A stretch of 64,000 bases of DNA from JAHJKV01 sp963678135 (GCA_963678135.1 OY782667.1:930001-994000); one strand, 5' to 3'. Shown: positions 50,024 through 58,613, numbered from the stretch's first letter. Numbers and translations: made by a program. Notes: a model not told the origin generated them from the letters alone.

Positions 50024-52123
50024 CTATGTATTTTGTACGACCTCAGGCACAATCAGCAGGACGCTCATAGGCAGAGGCAAATCCTGCACAATACACACAG
50101 CACCTTCTTTGTCCCAGCCTTTGGGAAATTTCACTCGCTTATCACCGCTCCACGGCTTAAGGGCTTGCCCAAGCAGAGCTTTTGTGGTCAAAAAATACAC
50201 TGGTTCCAAATGTTCATTATCCGCACCTACCTTGCCTCCAAGGGTCTTGAAAAAACGGACAGAAACTTCCACGATACGCTTATTTTTGGTTTGAGATGTG
50301 CCCTTTGCTGAACCACCTTCAATGGGCATGGTTTTGAGCAAAGAACTGTATGTTAATCCGGCGTGAACAAGCGAAGCTGCTTGCTCAAGAACAATTTTGC
50401 CCTCTGCTGAAACTTCAAGCTCCCTGCTAACCAGTCCATCCGCAAGGACACTGATGCGCTCCCCTGCTAAATGATCCAGTCCAGAAAGCTCTTCCACTGG
50501 TTCACCTGAATAACTCAAGCCACTGTCAAGGAAAAAGCCATGGCTGATGGAATCACCTGCAAAAGGAGGTTCTAAGATTTCTATAAATCGGCGTTCCTGT
50601 CCGTTCACCACTCGTTTGACCACCACCCACAGCTCATCCGCACTTTCTTGGTGATTAAAAATAGTCGTAATATTTTCAATTTTTCCTTGGGTTGTCAGGC
50701 GAGACCAAGCCAATACATCCTGATCTTTCTGGTAAGTTAGGGCGAGCAGTACCCCATCACTTCGCAGGCAGTAGACAATAGAGTCAGGTTCTTGGGCATA
50801 AGCCAGCTGAATAACCGATGGCGCAGTGATATGTTCGGCCAAAATGGTCAAATCCTTGGATGCATAAGCATCCGAAACATACTGATATGACATATCCCGA
50901 ATTTTTCGTCCTGCACGCTGCACAAACAAAGAACCCAAACCCACACTCACGGGCAAAGCCTTTGATGCTCCTGCTGTACCCTCGTGGTTTGCTTTGGCAC
51001 TGGAGGGCGTTATTGCTTCGCTGGAGCTCGCACCTCCCAAAGTCCATTCTCCCCCAAGAGTACCGATCCATAATCTGGACTTTGGAACCAAAAATTCTAT
51101 GGCATTCATATGAGAAGCCGAGAGCGTCACTTCAATGGCATCATCATCTAAAGGCGAATCACCATCCAAGGCTTCTATTCTGTCACCTATCTGATATTCA
51201 TCCCAAAATGCTGTGTATAGATTGCCACTACTATCATGAATGGCTTCTATCTGGTTGCCTTTGGGAACACTGGCAAAAGTAATTTTAAGGTCTGAACCAG
51301 AAGCAAGAAAAACTTTGCTACCCTTGTAGCGATAATACCGTTTTTCTCCGCTTGTGGTCGCGCCTTTAACAGCACAGTCTGCCTCAAAACTGTCCCCGTC
51401 CAAAAACAAAAAAGTATTCCCATGCTTACCATCGCGCAGCCCATCGTTTGGAGCTTTAATCAGGCAGTCTCCCCAAGTAGAAAGAGGAACTTCGCGCGTA
51501 TTCATCCGAAAATCATAATATTCACCGCTACGAGAAAGCCAAACCGTGTTTGGTTTCTCTGTGGTACAGGCAAGCACAAGCCTATCCTCAAAAAAGCAAA
51601 CAGTAGCTGGATAATTACCTTCTTTCCATGCTTGAGGAGGGTCAATAAATTCAATGTCTTCCAAAACCCACTGATCATGGTCATGGCGCGTTAAGGAGCG
51701 AACTGGATGTTTGGGATGTGTTAGAATCAGCGTATCATTTGATTGGGCATATTTTAAGCGTTCAAAATCCTCACGCACATATGGAGATTCAAGGGTATAG
51801 GGTGTATCACCAGAAAGTACCTGTCCTCTGTCCTTAAAAACACGGATGATGCCTTGAGCTTCATCATTTTCTCCAAATTCAAGCACATAAGACTGCTCAG
51901 CATTAAATTCAAAGGGTATGAGCCATGAAAAACCAGAATGATTGATTGCATCAGCAACATAACGCAAACCACTTCTTCGTGTTGCGCCACCATGCGGATG
52001 GATAATAAAATTCTCTACTTCACGGCAGGCGTTATAGTATTTTGAAATATCTACTCGCCCTGCAAGACGTGGGCTTATTTCACCTGCTGTAAAATTGGTC
52101 AGTGCTGGTGTGGAAATAGTCAT
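50024..52123 (-). CDS. Phage tail/stabilisation (nozzle-type) protein
   Basis: 699 aa. The N-terminus TNFTAGEISPRLAGRVDISKYYNACREVENFI is the hallmark of large tail tubular or nozzle proteins in podoviruses and related prophages, followed by RRSGLRYVADA. It has beta-propeller-like repeats throughout. CAAGGAGGA precedes the ATG. It is the first gene of block 3, directly behind element copy 5. Confidence 0.85.
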   Translation of the reverse strand: MTISTPALTNFTAGEISPRLAGRVDISKYYNACREVENFIIHPHGGATRRSGLRYVADAINHSGFSWLIPFEFNAEQSYVLEFGENDEAQGIIRVFKDRGQVLSGDTPYTLESPYVREDFERLKYAQSNDTLILTHPKHPVRSLTRHDHDQWVLEDIEFIDPPQAWKEGNYPATVCFFEDRLVLACTTEKPNTVWLSRSGEYYDFRMNTREVPLSTWGDCLIKAPNDGLRDGKHGNTFLFLDGDSFEADCAVKGATTSGEKRYYRYKGSKVFLASGSDLKITFASVPKGNQIEAIHDSSGNLYTAFWDEYQIGDRIEALDGDSPLDDDAIEVTLSASHMNAIEFLVPKSRLWIGTLGGEWTLGGASSSEAITPSSAKANHEGTAGASKALPVSVGLGSLFVQRAGRKIRDMSYQYVSDAYASKDLTILAEHITAPSVIQLAYAQEPDSIVYCLRSDGVLLALTYQKDQDVLAWSRLTTQGKIENITTIFNHQESADELWVVVKRVVNGQERRFIEILEPPFAGDSISHGFFLDSGLSYSGEPVEELSGLDHLAGERISVLADGLVSRELEVSAEGKIVLEQAASLVHAGLTYSSLLKTMPIEGGSAKGTSQTKNKRIVEVSVRFFKTLGGKVGADNEHLEPVYFLTTKALLGQALKPWSGDKRVKFPKGWDKEGAVCIVQDLPLPMSVLLIVPEVVQNT

Positions 52124-52179
52124 GCTCTCAAATCCTCCTTGTGAAATTTGAAAGCACTATACCCCCTGTTTTTAACCTT

Positions 52180-52244
52180 GGATAAAAATACCCCTTAATT
52201 GGAAAGCAAAAGCATAACGATTTCCCTATTGACAGGGGTTTTGA
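52180..52244 (-). promoter_or_regulatory. Phage-block element, copy 5 (upstream of the tail genes)
   Basis: 65-bp element, same orientation, core CCTGTCAATAGGGAAAT on the minus strand, then GGGGTATTTTTATCC and a second GGGGGTATA box near 52158-52166. It lies about 60-120 nt upstream of the tail-protein ATG. Confidence 0.7.
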
Positions 52245-52332
52245 AAGGCTGGGGTTTGATGCCCCTGCATTTGACTAGTAGCTACAAACGGGCTATATTT
52301 ATGCTACATACTCTTAAAAAAGGAGCAGAAAA

Positions 52333-52614
52333 ATGGAAGCAACCGTGAGAGCGCGAATTAGCTTGGAAACAAAAGAAAAGGCCACTCATGCTTTGGCAAG
52401 TATGGGGCTGTCTATGTCAGACGCAATCCGAATATTTTTAATACGAGTAGCTGATGAAAAATGCTTACCTTTTCAGGTCAAAGTACCGAATGCAAAAACA
52501 AAAGCAGCTATAGAGGACGCTAAAGCAGGCAGGGTGTATACAATAAATTCTTTCGAAGAATTTTTAGAGGAAATAGATGCAGAAATCGAAGAAGAAAATC
52601 GCTCAATACGTTAA
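52333..52614 (+). CDS. RelB/DinJ-family antitoxin, copy 2
   Basis: 93 aa ribbon-helix-helix antitoxin (ATVRARISLETKEKATHALASMG) with the PFQVKVPNAKTKAAIEDA segment. AAAGGAGC precedes the ATG. It overlaps the toxin gene by 38 bp. In opposite orientation to copy 1 across the tail block. Confidence 0.9.
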   Translation: MEATVRARISLETKEKATHALASMGLSMSDAIRIFLIRVADEKCLPFQVKVPNAKTKAAIEDAKAGRVYTINSFEEFLEEIDAEIEEENRSIR

Positions 52615-52879
52615 GGAGTTTCGGAAAGATGTAAAACGAGTAAAAAGAAACCCACGACATGCCCAAGATATAAATAAAATTCTACTCCATGTGAAAGACC
52701 TTCTTGTGGAAAGTGTTCCATTGCCAAATTTTTATCGCGATCATGCCCTGACGGGTAACTGGAAAGGGTGTAGAGAATGCCATCTTAAACCTGACTTACT
52801 TTTGATTTATGACAACACAGAACCAGAAATTTTGCGACTTGTTCGTCTTGGTTCTCATTCTGAAATTTTTAGCAAGTAA
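52577..52879 (+). CDS. YafQ-family mRNA interferase toxin, copy 2
   Basis: 100 aa with the same DHALTGNWKGCRECHLKPDLLLIY end as copy 1, but a different N-terminal half (KKKIAQYVKEFRKDVKRV). A GAGGAAATAG site lies within the antitoxin gene. Its 3' half forms the right arm of the long inverted repeat. Confidence 0.88.
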   Translation: MQKSKKKIAQYVKEFRKDVKRVKRNPRHAQDINKILLHVKDLLVESVPLPNFYRDHALTGNWKGCRECHLKPDLLLIYDNTEPEILRLVRLGSHSEIFSK

Positions 52880-52921
52880 AAATGCTTTCTCAAGTCAAGT
52901 ATACAAGAACTGCTTCCCCCC
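52732..52921. repeat. Long inverted repeat flanking phage tail block, right copy
   Basis: Pairs with 45833-46021. Similarity extends about 40 bp past the toxin stop (CAAGTCAAGTATACAAG) and stops at a C-run. The similarity also stops sharply near the middle of the toxin gene, so the shared part looks like a gene-conversion or duplication tract. Confidence 0.85.
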
Positions 52922-52992
52922 TGCATTCTGCTTTTTCCTTGCAGTGCATAAATTTTGTAGCTATTTGCTAAGGAAAAACAGGAAGTAATCAT

Positions 52993-53631
52993 ATGCCCTC
53001 TCTTCTTACTCTTCCTCATGCTACTGAAATCGCAGGCGTGGATGAAGCAGGTCGAGGCTGTTTGGCCGGACCAGTAGTTGCTGCTGCTGTGATTTTGCCG
53101 GATGATTCCATCATTGACGGTCTTACAGATTCCAAACAACTTGCAGCAGACGAACGCGAAGCTCTGGTCTCTCCTATCAAGGAACTCTGCGTTGCTTGGA
53201 GCATAGGCCTTGCTTGGCCCTGGGAAGTGGATGAAATAAATATTTTGCAGGCTACGTTTAGGGCTATGGCCAAAGCAGTCAACACGCTCAAATCTCCAGT
53301 ACGGATGCTACAGGTTGATGGTAATCATAGCATTCCCAAAGAATTGCTTCAGCAAACAAGTATGCAAGAAGCCATTATTGGCGGTGATGCCAAAATTCCA
53401 GCCATTTCTGCTGCTTCTATTTTGGCAAAAACTTGGAGAGATAAACTTATGCTTGCCTTGGATAGCAGATATCCAAACTACGGGTTTGCAGCTCACAAAG
53501 GCTATGGCACAAAAATGCACCTTGCTGCCATTCAAAAGTTTGGTTCGTGTCGTATGCACCGCTTAAGCTTCAAAGGGGTTCGCGTGGAAAAGAAACATAC
53601 AGAGCAACAGCAATGTCTGCCCGGCCTGTAG
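52993..53631 (+). CDS. rnhB: Ribonuclease HII
   Basis: 212 aa. It removes ribonucleotides from DNA-RNA junctions. Family motifs: GVDEAGRGCLAGPVVAAAV with catalytic D and E, DSKQL, and the later VDGNHSIP and ISAASILAKTWRD. Normal length. An AGGAAGTA site precedes the ATG. yraN overlaps its 3' end by 19 bp, a common pairing. Confidence 0.95.
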   Translation: MPSLLTLPHATEIAGVDEAGRGCLAGPVVAAAVILPDDSIIDGLTDSKQLAADEREALVSPIKELCVAWSIGLAWPWEVDEINILQATFRAMAKAVNTLKSPVRMLQVDGNHSIPKELLQQTSMQEAIIGGDAKIPAISAASILAKTWRDKLMLALDSRYPNYGFAAHKGYGTKMHLAAIQKFGSCRMHRLSFKGVRVEKKHTEQQQCLPGL

Positions 53632-54035
53632 GCGATCACAGCCCGAAGCATCTACGCCTCGGCCAAACCGGCGAAGAAATCGCATGGAAACTTTTACGCA
53701 GCAAAGGCTATTCTTTGCTTGCAAAAAATTGGACAGCGCATCGGCATGAGCTCGATATTATTTGTGAAGATGGGGATACTCTGGTTTTTGTGGAAGTGAA
53801 AACACGGGGCATTAATGCCCTCGGAAAAGCTTCTGACGCACTGACTTCAGCAAAAATGAAAAAACTTGTAAAAGCTGCTGCCTATTACCTGAGCCATGAA
53901 CAGTTTTGGGATAGACCTTGTCGCTTTGATCTTGTGGCCTTAGAAAGCCAAGGCTCTGGGCTTCATGCTGTTCATTTTGAAAATGCCTTTGATATTTCAG
54001 GTCTACCCGGACTTGGGCGCATCTGGCAGCCATAA
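53613..54035 (+). CDS. yraN: UPF0102/YraN-family endonuclease-like protein
   Basis: 140 aa from the Met at 53613. LGQTGEEIAWKLLRSKGYSLLAKNW, then HELDIICEDGDTLVFVEVKTR with the PD-(D/E)xK-like ELD...EVK core. This family is widely conserved and thought to be a nuclease-fold protein linked to DNA repair or uptake; its function is not settled. Translationally coupled to rnhB. Confidence 0.9.
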   Translation: MSARPVGDHSPKHLRLGQTGEEIAWKLLRSKGYSLLAKNWTAHRHELDIICEDGDTLVFVEVKTRGINALGKASDALTSAKMKKLVKAAAYYLSHEQFWDRPCRFDLVALESQGSGLHAVHFENAFDISGLPGLGRIWQP

Positions 54036-54140
54036 ACATAGTTACCGCAAAACTCTTACAATAAGGCAAGATAATCACCGCAAATTACTTTGTGAAAAAA
54101 ATCATTACAAGCGAAAAAAAAAATGCTAGGGGTAATTTCG

Positions 54141-54167
54141 GTTCGTATAATATTGTATGGTACGAAC
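54141..54167. promoter_or_regulatory. Palindrome upstream of the tmc operon
   Basis: GTTCGTA (54141-54147) and TACGAAC (54161-54167) with a 13-bp spacer containing TATAATATT. The arms surround a TATAAT -10-like hexamer (54146-54151), so this could be an operator overlapping the promoter. The start codon is 80 bp downstream. The remaining 54036-54140 shows nothing else. Confidence 0.5.
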
Positions 54168-54246
54168 TCTGGGTGAGGCTTTAAAGCAGGGGATACTTCA
54201 TAGGAATATCCTCGCACTGACAGAATACCCATTTGGAGGCATAAAT

Positions 54247-55503
54247 ATGCAGGACACCGGTGGATGGAACTGGGAACCTGGCAAAAAGGTCGTTTTTGAT
54301 ACGAGCCAAATTGCCGGAGAAGTCCAGTGGATTGAGGAACTGTACGCCAGTCCCGACGGCGAAAAAGCAGGCTGCGTAGCCTGTACTGATGAAGCTGAGT
54401 TCGGGGTTTGCGTCAATGGAGAATTTTGGGAAGATCGCTATGAAAAAGCAGTCACCCCAAAATTTACGCCAGATGGTCGCTTTGTAGTCACTGTTTCAGC
54501 GGACATGGAATGGACTCTGGCCGTGGATGGTCAGTCATGGCCTGAAGGCTACGGTTTTGTCTGGCACCAACTCTTTGGCGGAGAAACCATTGCTTGTGCA
54601 GTACAACAGGACATGCGCTACGGCATGAGCGTCAATGGTGAAATCTGGGGAAATCTCTACGACAACGCCAACAACTTTTCGATTTCTGCAGATGGCACGC
54701 GCACAGCGTGTGCCGTGCAAGTCAAGGGCATGGCAGCAGCGGATATTGCAGCTTTTAAGGCTGGAGTTTTTTCCATTGCTGTGGACGGAGAGGCTTGGGA
54801 TGAGCAATTTATCAATTGCTATACCCCTGTTTTTAGCGCAGACAATTCCAAGGTAGCGTGCCAAGTACGGCGTACTTTGTACGATTATACAATTGCCGTA
54901 AACGGAAAAACTTGGGATGCCAATTTTCAAGGCACTTGGGAGCCTGTTTTCAATCCGCTGAGCGCAGAAGTTTTTGCTCCGGTTCGCGTAGCAGGGAAAT
55001 GGGGCATGGCCAGAGATGGTCAAATCGATTGGGAAGCAAAATGGGCACAACTTTGGAAACCCCAATTCAGCGCAGACGTCAGTAATCTTTTTGCTATTTG
55101 CGCCGTTGATTACGGAAAATTCACGGTTATCCGAAACAAAGCTCCTTGGCAGGTTTCCTTTCCAGTAATGCGTGACCTCGTACTTTGTCCGGCCGGGCAA
55201 CGTGCTGCTGCCATTGCCACCCTTGATGCCAACACAACGTATACCGTGGTTGTTGACGGCAAACCTTGGCAAACAACATTTGATATGCTGTTTGCTCCAG
55301 TTTTCAGCCCTGATTCCAATCATGTTGCTGTTCGTGGTTTGATTGGCGATAAATGGGTTGTGGCTGTCAATGATAAAATCTATGCACAAAGCTTTGACCG
55401 TGCCTTTGATCCGGTCTTTAACAGTGATGCGACAAAAGTGCTTATCAAAGGTGCTCAAGAAGGCAAAGCCTTACGCATTGTAGCTAATGTCAAGGACTTC
55501 TAG
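54247..55503 (+). CDS. tmcD: TmcD, Trp-rich beta-propeller-like subunit of the Tmc redox complex
   Basis: 418 aa from the Met at 54247, chosen for its GGAGG site (30 more codons are open upstream). It consists of about nine repeats of 40-45 residues, each with a V-N/D-G-x-x-W core (VCVNGEFWEDRYEKAVTPKF, IAVNGKTWDANFQGTWEPVF, VVVDGKPWQTTFDMLFAPVF), giving a WD40-like propeller. No signal peptide, so it is presumably cytoplasmic and attached to TmcB. The Tmc complex moves electrons from periplasmic cytochrome c3 across the membrane in Desulfovibrio. Confidence 0.88.
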   Translation: MQDTGGWNWEPGKKVVFDTSQIAGEVQWIEELYASPDGEKAGCVACTDEAEFGVCVNGEFWEDRYEKAVTPKFTPDGRFVVTVSADMEWTLAVDGQSWPEGYGFVWHQLFGGETIACAVQQDMRYGMSVNGEIWGNLYDNANNFSISADGTRTACAVQVKGMAAADIAAFKAGVFSIAVDGEAWDEQFINCYTPVFSADNSKVACQVRRTLYDYTIAVNGKTWDANFQGTWEPVFNPLSAEVFAPVRVAGKWGMARDGQIDWEAKWAQLWKPQFSADVSNLFAICAVDYGKFTVIRNKAPWQVSFPVMRDLVLCPAGQRAAAIATLDANTTYTVVVDGKPWQTTFDMLFAPVFSPDSNHVAVRGLIGDKWVVAVNDKIYAQSFDRAFDPVFNSDATKVLIKGAQEGKALRIVANVKDF

Positions 55504-55512
55504 GGGGATACC

Positions 55513-56175
55513 ATGCACGATATATATACTTTCGTTACCGGCCCCTTGGCATGGATAGGTTGGACTCTTTTTGTATTGGGAAGTCTGTACCAACTTATCT
55601 ACATGGCTAAAAAATTCATGACCAAAGATAAAACCAGCTACGAATACATGAGCTGGTATTATGGATTGCGTTCCATCTTTGCTTGGCTCATTCCTTTTAA
55701 TGCGCTTGGCTGGAGGAACAATCCTTTACTGACTGTTGTGACTTTTATTTTTCATATTTGTATACTCCTTGTCCCTATTTTCCTTTCTGCCCATGCAGTA
55801 CTGTGGAAAGAATGGCTGGGTGTTGACTTTTTCTGGACTCTTCCAGATCAAATAGCCGATTATTTAACCGTGGTGACAATTGCTGCCTGCGTGCTTTTTG
55901 CCGTTCGCCGTGCTATTTGTCCACGCGTTAAATTTATCACCGAAGCAAAAGATTGGTGGGTGCTTCTGCTGGTAGTATCTCCTTTTATTACTGGCTTTTT
56001 GGCCTATCACCAAGTTTTCAACTATCAGGTGATGATCGTGCTGCATATTGTCTGTGGTCTGGCATGGCTCGCGCTCATTCCTTTTACAAGGCTGGCGCAC
56101 ATGCTCTTCATCCTCTTCAGCCGTGCGTACATGGGTTCCGAATTCGGTGCTGTACGCAAGTGCAAGGATTGGTAA
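55513..56175 (+). CDS. tmcC: TmcC, cytochrome b-like membrane subunit
   Basis: 220 aa with five hydrophobic segments (about 10-30, 53-66, 75-97, 118-130 and 143-205) and several conserved His residues (HICILLVP, HAVLW, HQVF, HIVCGLAW) suited to haem b ligation as in NarI/DsrM-type subunits. It takes electrons from TmcA at the periplasmic face to TmcB. It starts 9 bp after tmcD. Confidence 0.9.
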   Translation: MHDIYTFVTGPLAWIGWTLFVLGSLYQLIYMAKKFMTKDKTSYEYMSWYYGLRSIFAWLIPFNALGWRNNPLLTVVTFIFHICILLVPIFLSAHAVLWKEWLGVDFFWTLPDQIADYLTVVTIAACVLFAVRRAICPRVKFITEAKDWWVLLLVVSPFITGFLAYHQVFNYQVMIVLHIVCGLAWLALIPFTRLAHMLFILFSRAYMGSEFGAVRKCKDW

Positions 56176-56205
56176 ACCGCCAGACGTACAAGGAGAAATA
56201 TTCCC

Positions 56206-57540
56206 GTGATCACATTTGACAGAAAAATTGAAGACGTGGGTTTGAGCCAAGGCATTGCCCAGCTTACCCCCCAAAAAATACAGGATACATTCCTCAAATT
56301 TATTGAGGGAGAAACTGGGGCCAAGCTCAAAGTGTATGCCAGAACCTGTATGCGTTGCGGTATGTGTTCTGAAGGTTGTCACTTTTTTATGTCCCATGAT
56401 GGCGATCCAAGCTATTCGCCTGTGGGCAAAGTGACCCAAACCATGGCTGTTTTGCTCAAGAAAAAAGGGCTTGTTGACCCGGAATTTATCTACAAATGCG
56501 CACAAATAGCCTATACTGAATGTAACCTCTGCCGTCGTTGCGTACACTATTGCCCTCTGGGCATAGATACTGCGTATATTATGTCTATGGTTCGTCGCTT
56601 CTGCCATAAACTGGGCGTAACTCCGCAGTATATTCAAGATACTGCCCATTCTCATTCAGCTACTATGAACCAAATGTGGGTCAAAGAAGATGAATGGACT
56701 GACGCTTTGCTTTGGCAGGAAGAAGAAGCTCGTGAAGAGTTCCCTGATATCCGTATTCCACTCGATAAAGAAGGTTCGGAAATTATGTATTCCGTAATCG
56801 GGCCGGAACCAAAATTCCGCACCCAGCTGATTTATCAAGCTGCTGCCATTTTCCATGAAGCAGGTCTAGATTGGACTATGCCTTCCTTAACAGGCTGGGA
56901 TAACTCGGATATGGCTATGTACACTGGCGATTTTGAAATGATGGGTAGACTGAAGCGTGACCACTTTGAATGCGCTCAAAACCTGCGTGTTAAAAAAATC
57001 GTTATGGGTGAATGCGGACATGCCTTCCGTTCCATTTATGACCAAGGCAATCGCTGGTGTGGTTGGAAAGACTATCCCATTGAGGTAATTCACTCCATTG
57101 AATTTTTTGCCGACTTACTGCGGAGTGGCAAAATCAAAATGAAGGAAAAATACCCGGGTGCTGTCACCATTCACGACCCTTGTAACGTTATCCGTGGGCG
57201 CGGTCTTATGGATGAATTACGCTATGTTGCACATGAAATAGCTTCTGAAGTTATTGAAATGACCCCTAACCGTGAACACAACTATTGTTGTTGTGCTGGT
57301 GGCGGAGTCATTAACTGTGGTCCTCCGTTCAAAAATGTGCGCGTCAAAGGCAACAAAGCCAAGGCAGACCAGTTACAGCGTGTTAAGGATTTGGGCGTAG
57401 GAACAGTTATTTGCCCGTGCCATAACTGCCATGGTGGATTGGAAGATATTGTACACGAATACCATTTGGATTTAGAACTCAAATTTATTGGTGACATTAT
57501 CTATGAATACATGGAAAAAACCAAAGCAGTCGCAGAGTAG
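56206..57540 (+). CDS. tmcB: TmcB, HdrD-like iron-sulfur subunit
   Basis: 444 aa. Two ferredoxin-type [4Fe-4S] motifs (CMRCGMCSEGC and CNLCRRCVHYC, about residues 46-120) are followed by two CCG-type cysteine clusters (HDPCNVI...NYCCCAGGG and CPCHNCHGG) as in heterodisulfide reductase HdrD and DsrK. It starts GTG with a GGAGAAAT site. It is the cytoplasmic catalytic-type subunit of the complex. Confidence 0.93.
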   Translation: MITFDRKIEDVGLSQGIAQLTPQKIQDTFLKFIEGETGAKLKVYARTCMRCGMCSEGCHFFMSHDGDPSYSPVGKVTQTMAVLLKKKGLVDPEFIYKCAQIAYTECNLCRRCVHYCPLGIDTAYIMSMVRRFCHKLGVTPQYIQDTAHSHSATMNQMWVKEDEWTDALLWQEEEAREEFPDIRIPLDKEGSEIMYSVIGPEPKFRTQLIYQAAAIFHEAGLDWTMPSLTGWDNSDMAMYTGDFEMMGRLKRDHFECAQNLRVKKIVMGECGHAFRSIYDQGNRWCGWKDYPIEVIHSIEFFADLLRSGKIKMKEKYPGAVTIHDPCNVIRGRGLMDELRYVAHEIASEVIEMTPNREHNYCCCAGGGVINCGPPFKNVRVKGNKAKADQLQRVKDLGVGTVICPCHNCHGGLEDIVHEYHLDLELKFIGDIIYEYMEKTKAVAE

Positions 57541-57549
57541 GAGGTAAGC

Positions 57550-57939
57550 ATGAATACCAAAGCCAAAATCATTGGATTGGCCATGGCTCTGCTGCTTCTT
57601 GCAGCCTTGCCGGCCATGTCTCAAGAAGAAGCCATGACCATCGGTGGTGAGGAATACGGGTTTGAGCAATTTGAGCGTGCACCTGTAAAATTTGCGCACG
57701 TCTTACACGAAGACCTTGAAATCGTGGATGGAGCATGTGCTCCCTGTCACCATGACGGCAAAGACGACAATGGACAGTTTGTTGAAGCAGACCCCATGGC
57801 CTGTAAAGACTGTCACGATGAAGCAGGAGATGCTGATGACGCGACAGACCTGCGTACCGCGTATCATAAAATGTGCATCACTTGTCATGAGCAGGCAGAA
57901 AAAGGCCCACTCACTTGCGGTGAATGTCATATTAAGTAA
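57550..57939 (+). CDS. tmcA: TmcA, tetrahaem (type II) cytochrome c3
   Basis: 129 aa with a signal peptide cleaved near residue 24 (PAMSQ) and four CxxCH haem sites (CAPCH, CKDCH, CITCH, CGECH). Extra His residues (FAHVLHEDL, YHKM) give bis-His ligation. This is the acidic cytochrome c3 that links periplasmic hydrogenase-derived electrons to the Tmc complex. AGGAGGTAAGC precedes the ATG. It is last in this operon. Confidence 0.95.
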   Translation: MNTKAKIIGLAMALLLLAALPAMSQEEAMTIGGEEYGFEQFERAPVKFAHVLHEDLEIVDGACAPCHHDGKDDNGQFVEADPMACKDCHDEAGDADDATDLRTAYHKMCITCHEQAEKGPLTCGECHIK

Positions 57940-57964
57940 AAAAACTAACTTACTTCAAACAAAA

Positions 57965-58000
57965 AGAGGCAGAAGTCATACGGCTCCTGCCTCTTTTTTT
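57965..58000 (+). terminator. Intrinsic terminator of tmcDCBA
   Basis: AGAGGCAG / CTGCCTCT stem with a 14-nt loop, followed by TTTTTTT, 26 bp after the tmcA stop. Confidence 0.9.
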
Positions 58001-58117
58001 ATTATGAGAAAAATGGGGGAAGCTGAGTTCTGCTTTACTCTCTTAATGTCCTACCTCACCCTCTTATCGTCCTACTCCCTCTCTTATCGTGCCATGTATT
58101 TTGTTATTATAGCACGT

Positions 58118-58500
58118 TCCTCCCCCTGTCATCCTGCGCGTAAGTCGCGAAAGTTCAGTGCCTTTTTTCCCAGCTTCGGCAGGCTCAGCGAGCAAGTTTC
58201 CCCCCCCATCATTCAGCCTTTTCCTCCTCCGTCATCCTGCGCGTAAGTCGCAGGATCCAGCAGCGCAGGGCTATGAGGCTTTGACGCAGTACGGAGAAGA
58301 AGCAAAGGGGGAAGAGAAGGCAAAGAAAAGAGAATAAGAAAAGACAGAAGACTGGATCCTGCGACTTCGCGCAGGATGACAAGAAAGGGCGCAATAAGAT
58401 GACAAAAGGGGTACGCTGGCTGAGCCTGTCGAAGCCAAGAGAATAAAAAAAAGGCACTGGATTCCGCGACTTACGCTCAGAATGACAAGAAGGGGGAGGA
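58118..58500. repeat. Dispersed palindromic repeat, copy E (compound)
   Basis: A short unit (58118-58165), a long unit in copy B orientation (58232-58381) with the conserved ATGAGGCTTTGACGCAGTAC stretch, and another arm (58459-58489). GGCTGAGCCTGTCGAAGCC-type repeats lie between. The 674-bp gap 57940-58613 contains the tmc terminator and this cluster; its ORFs are repeat translations. Confidence 0.85.
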
Positions 58501-58613
58501 GCTACAACAAAAAGAGGTACTACAACAAAAAAGGGACATGGAACGATAAGAGAGGACGCAGGATGGCAAGAGGATATGCAGGACGACAAAAGAGGAGCAA
58601 AAAAAAATTGTTA

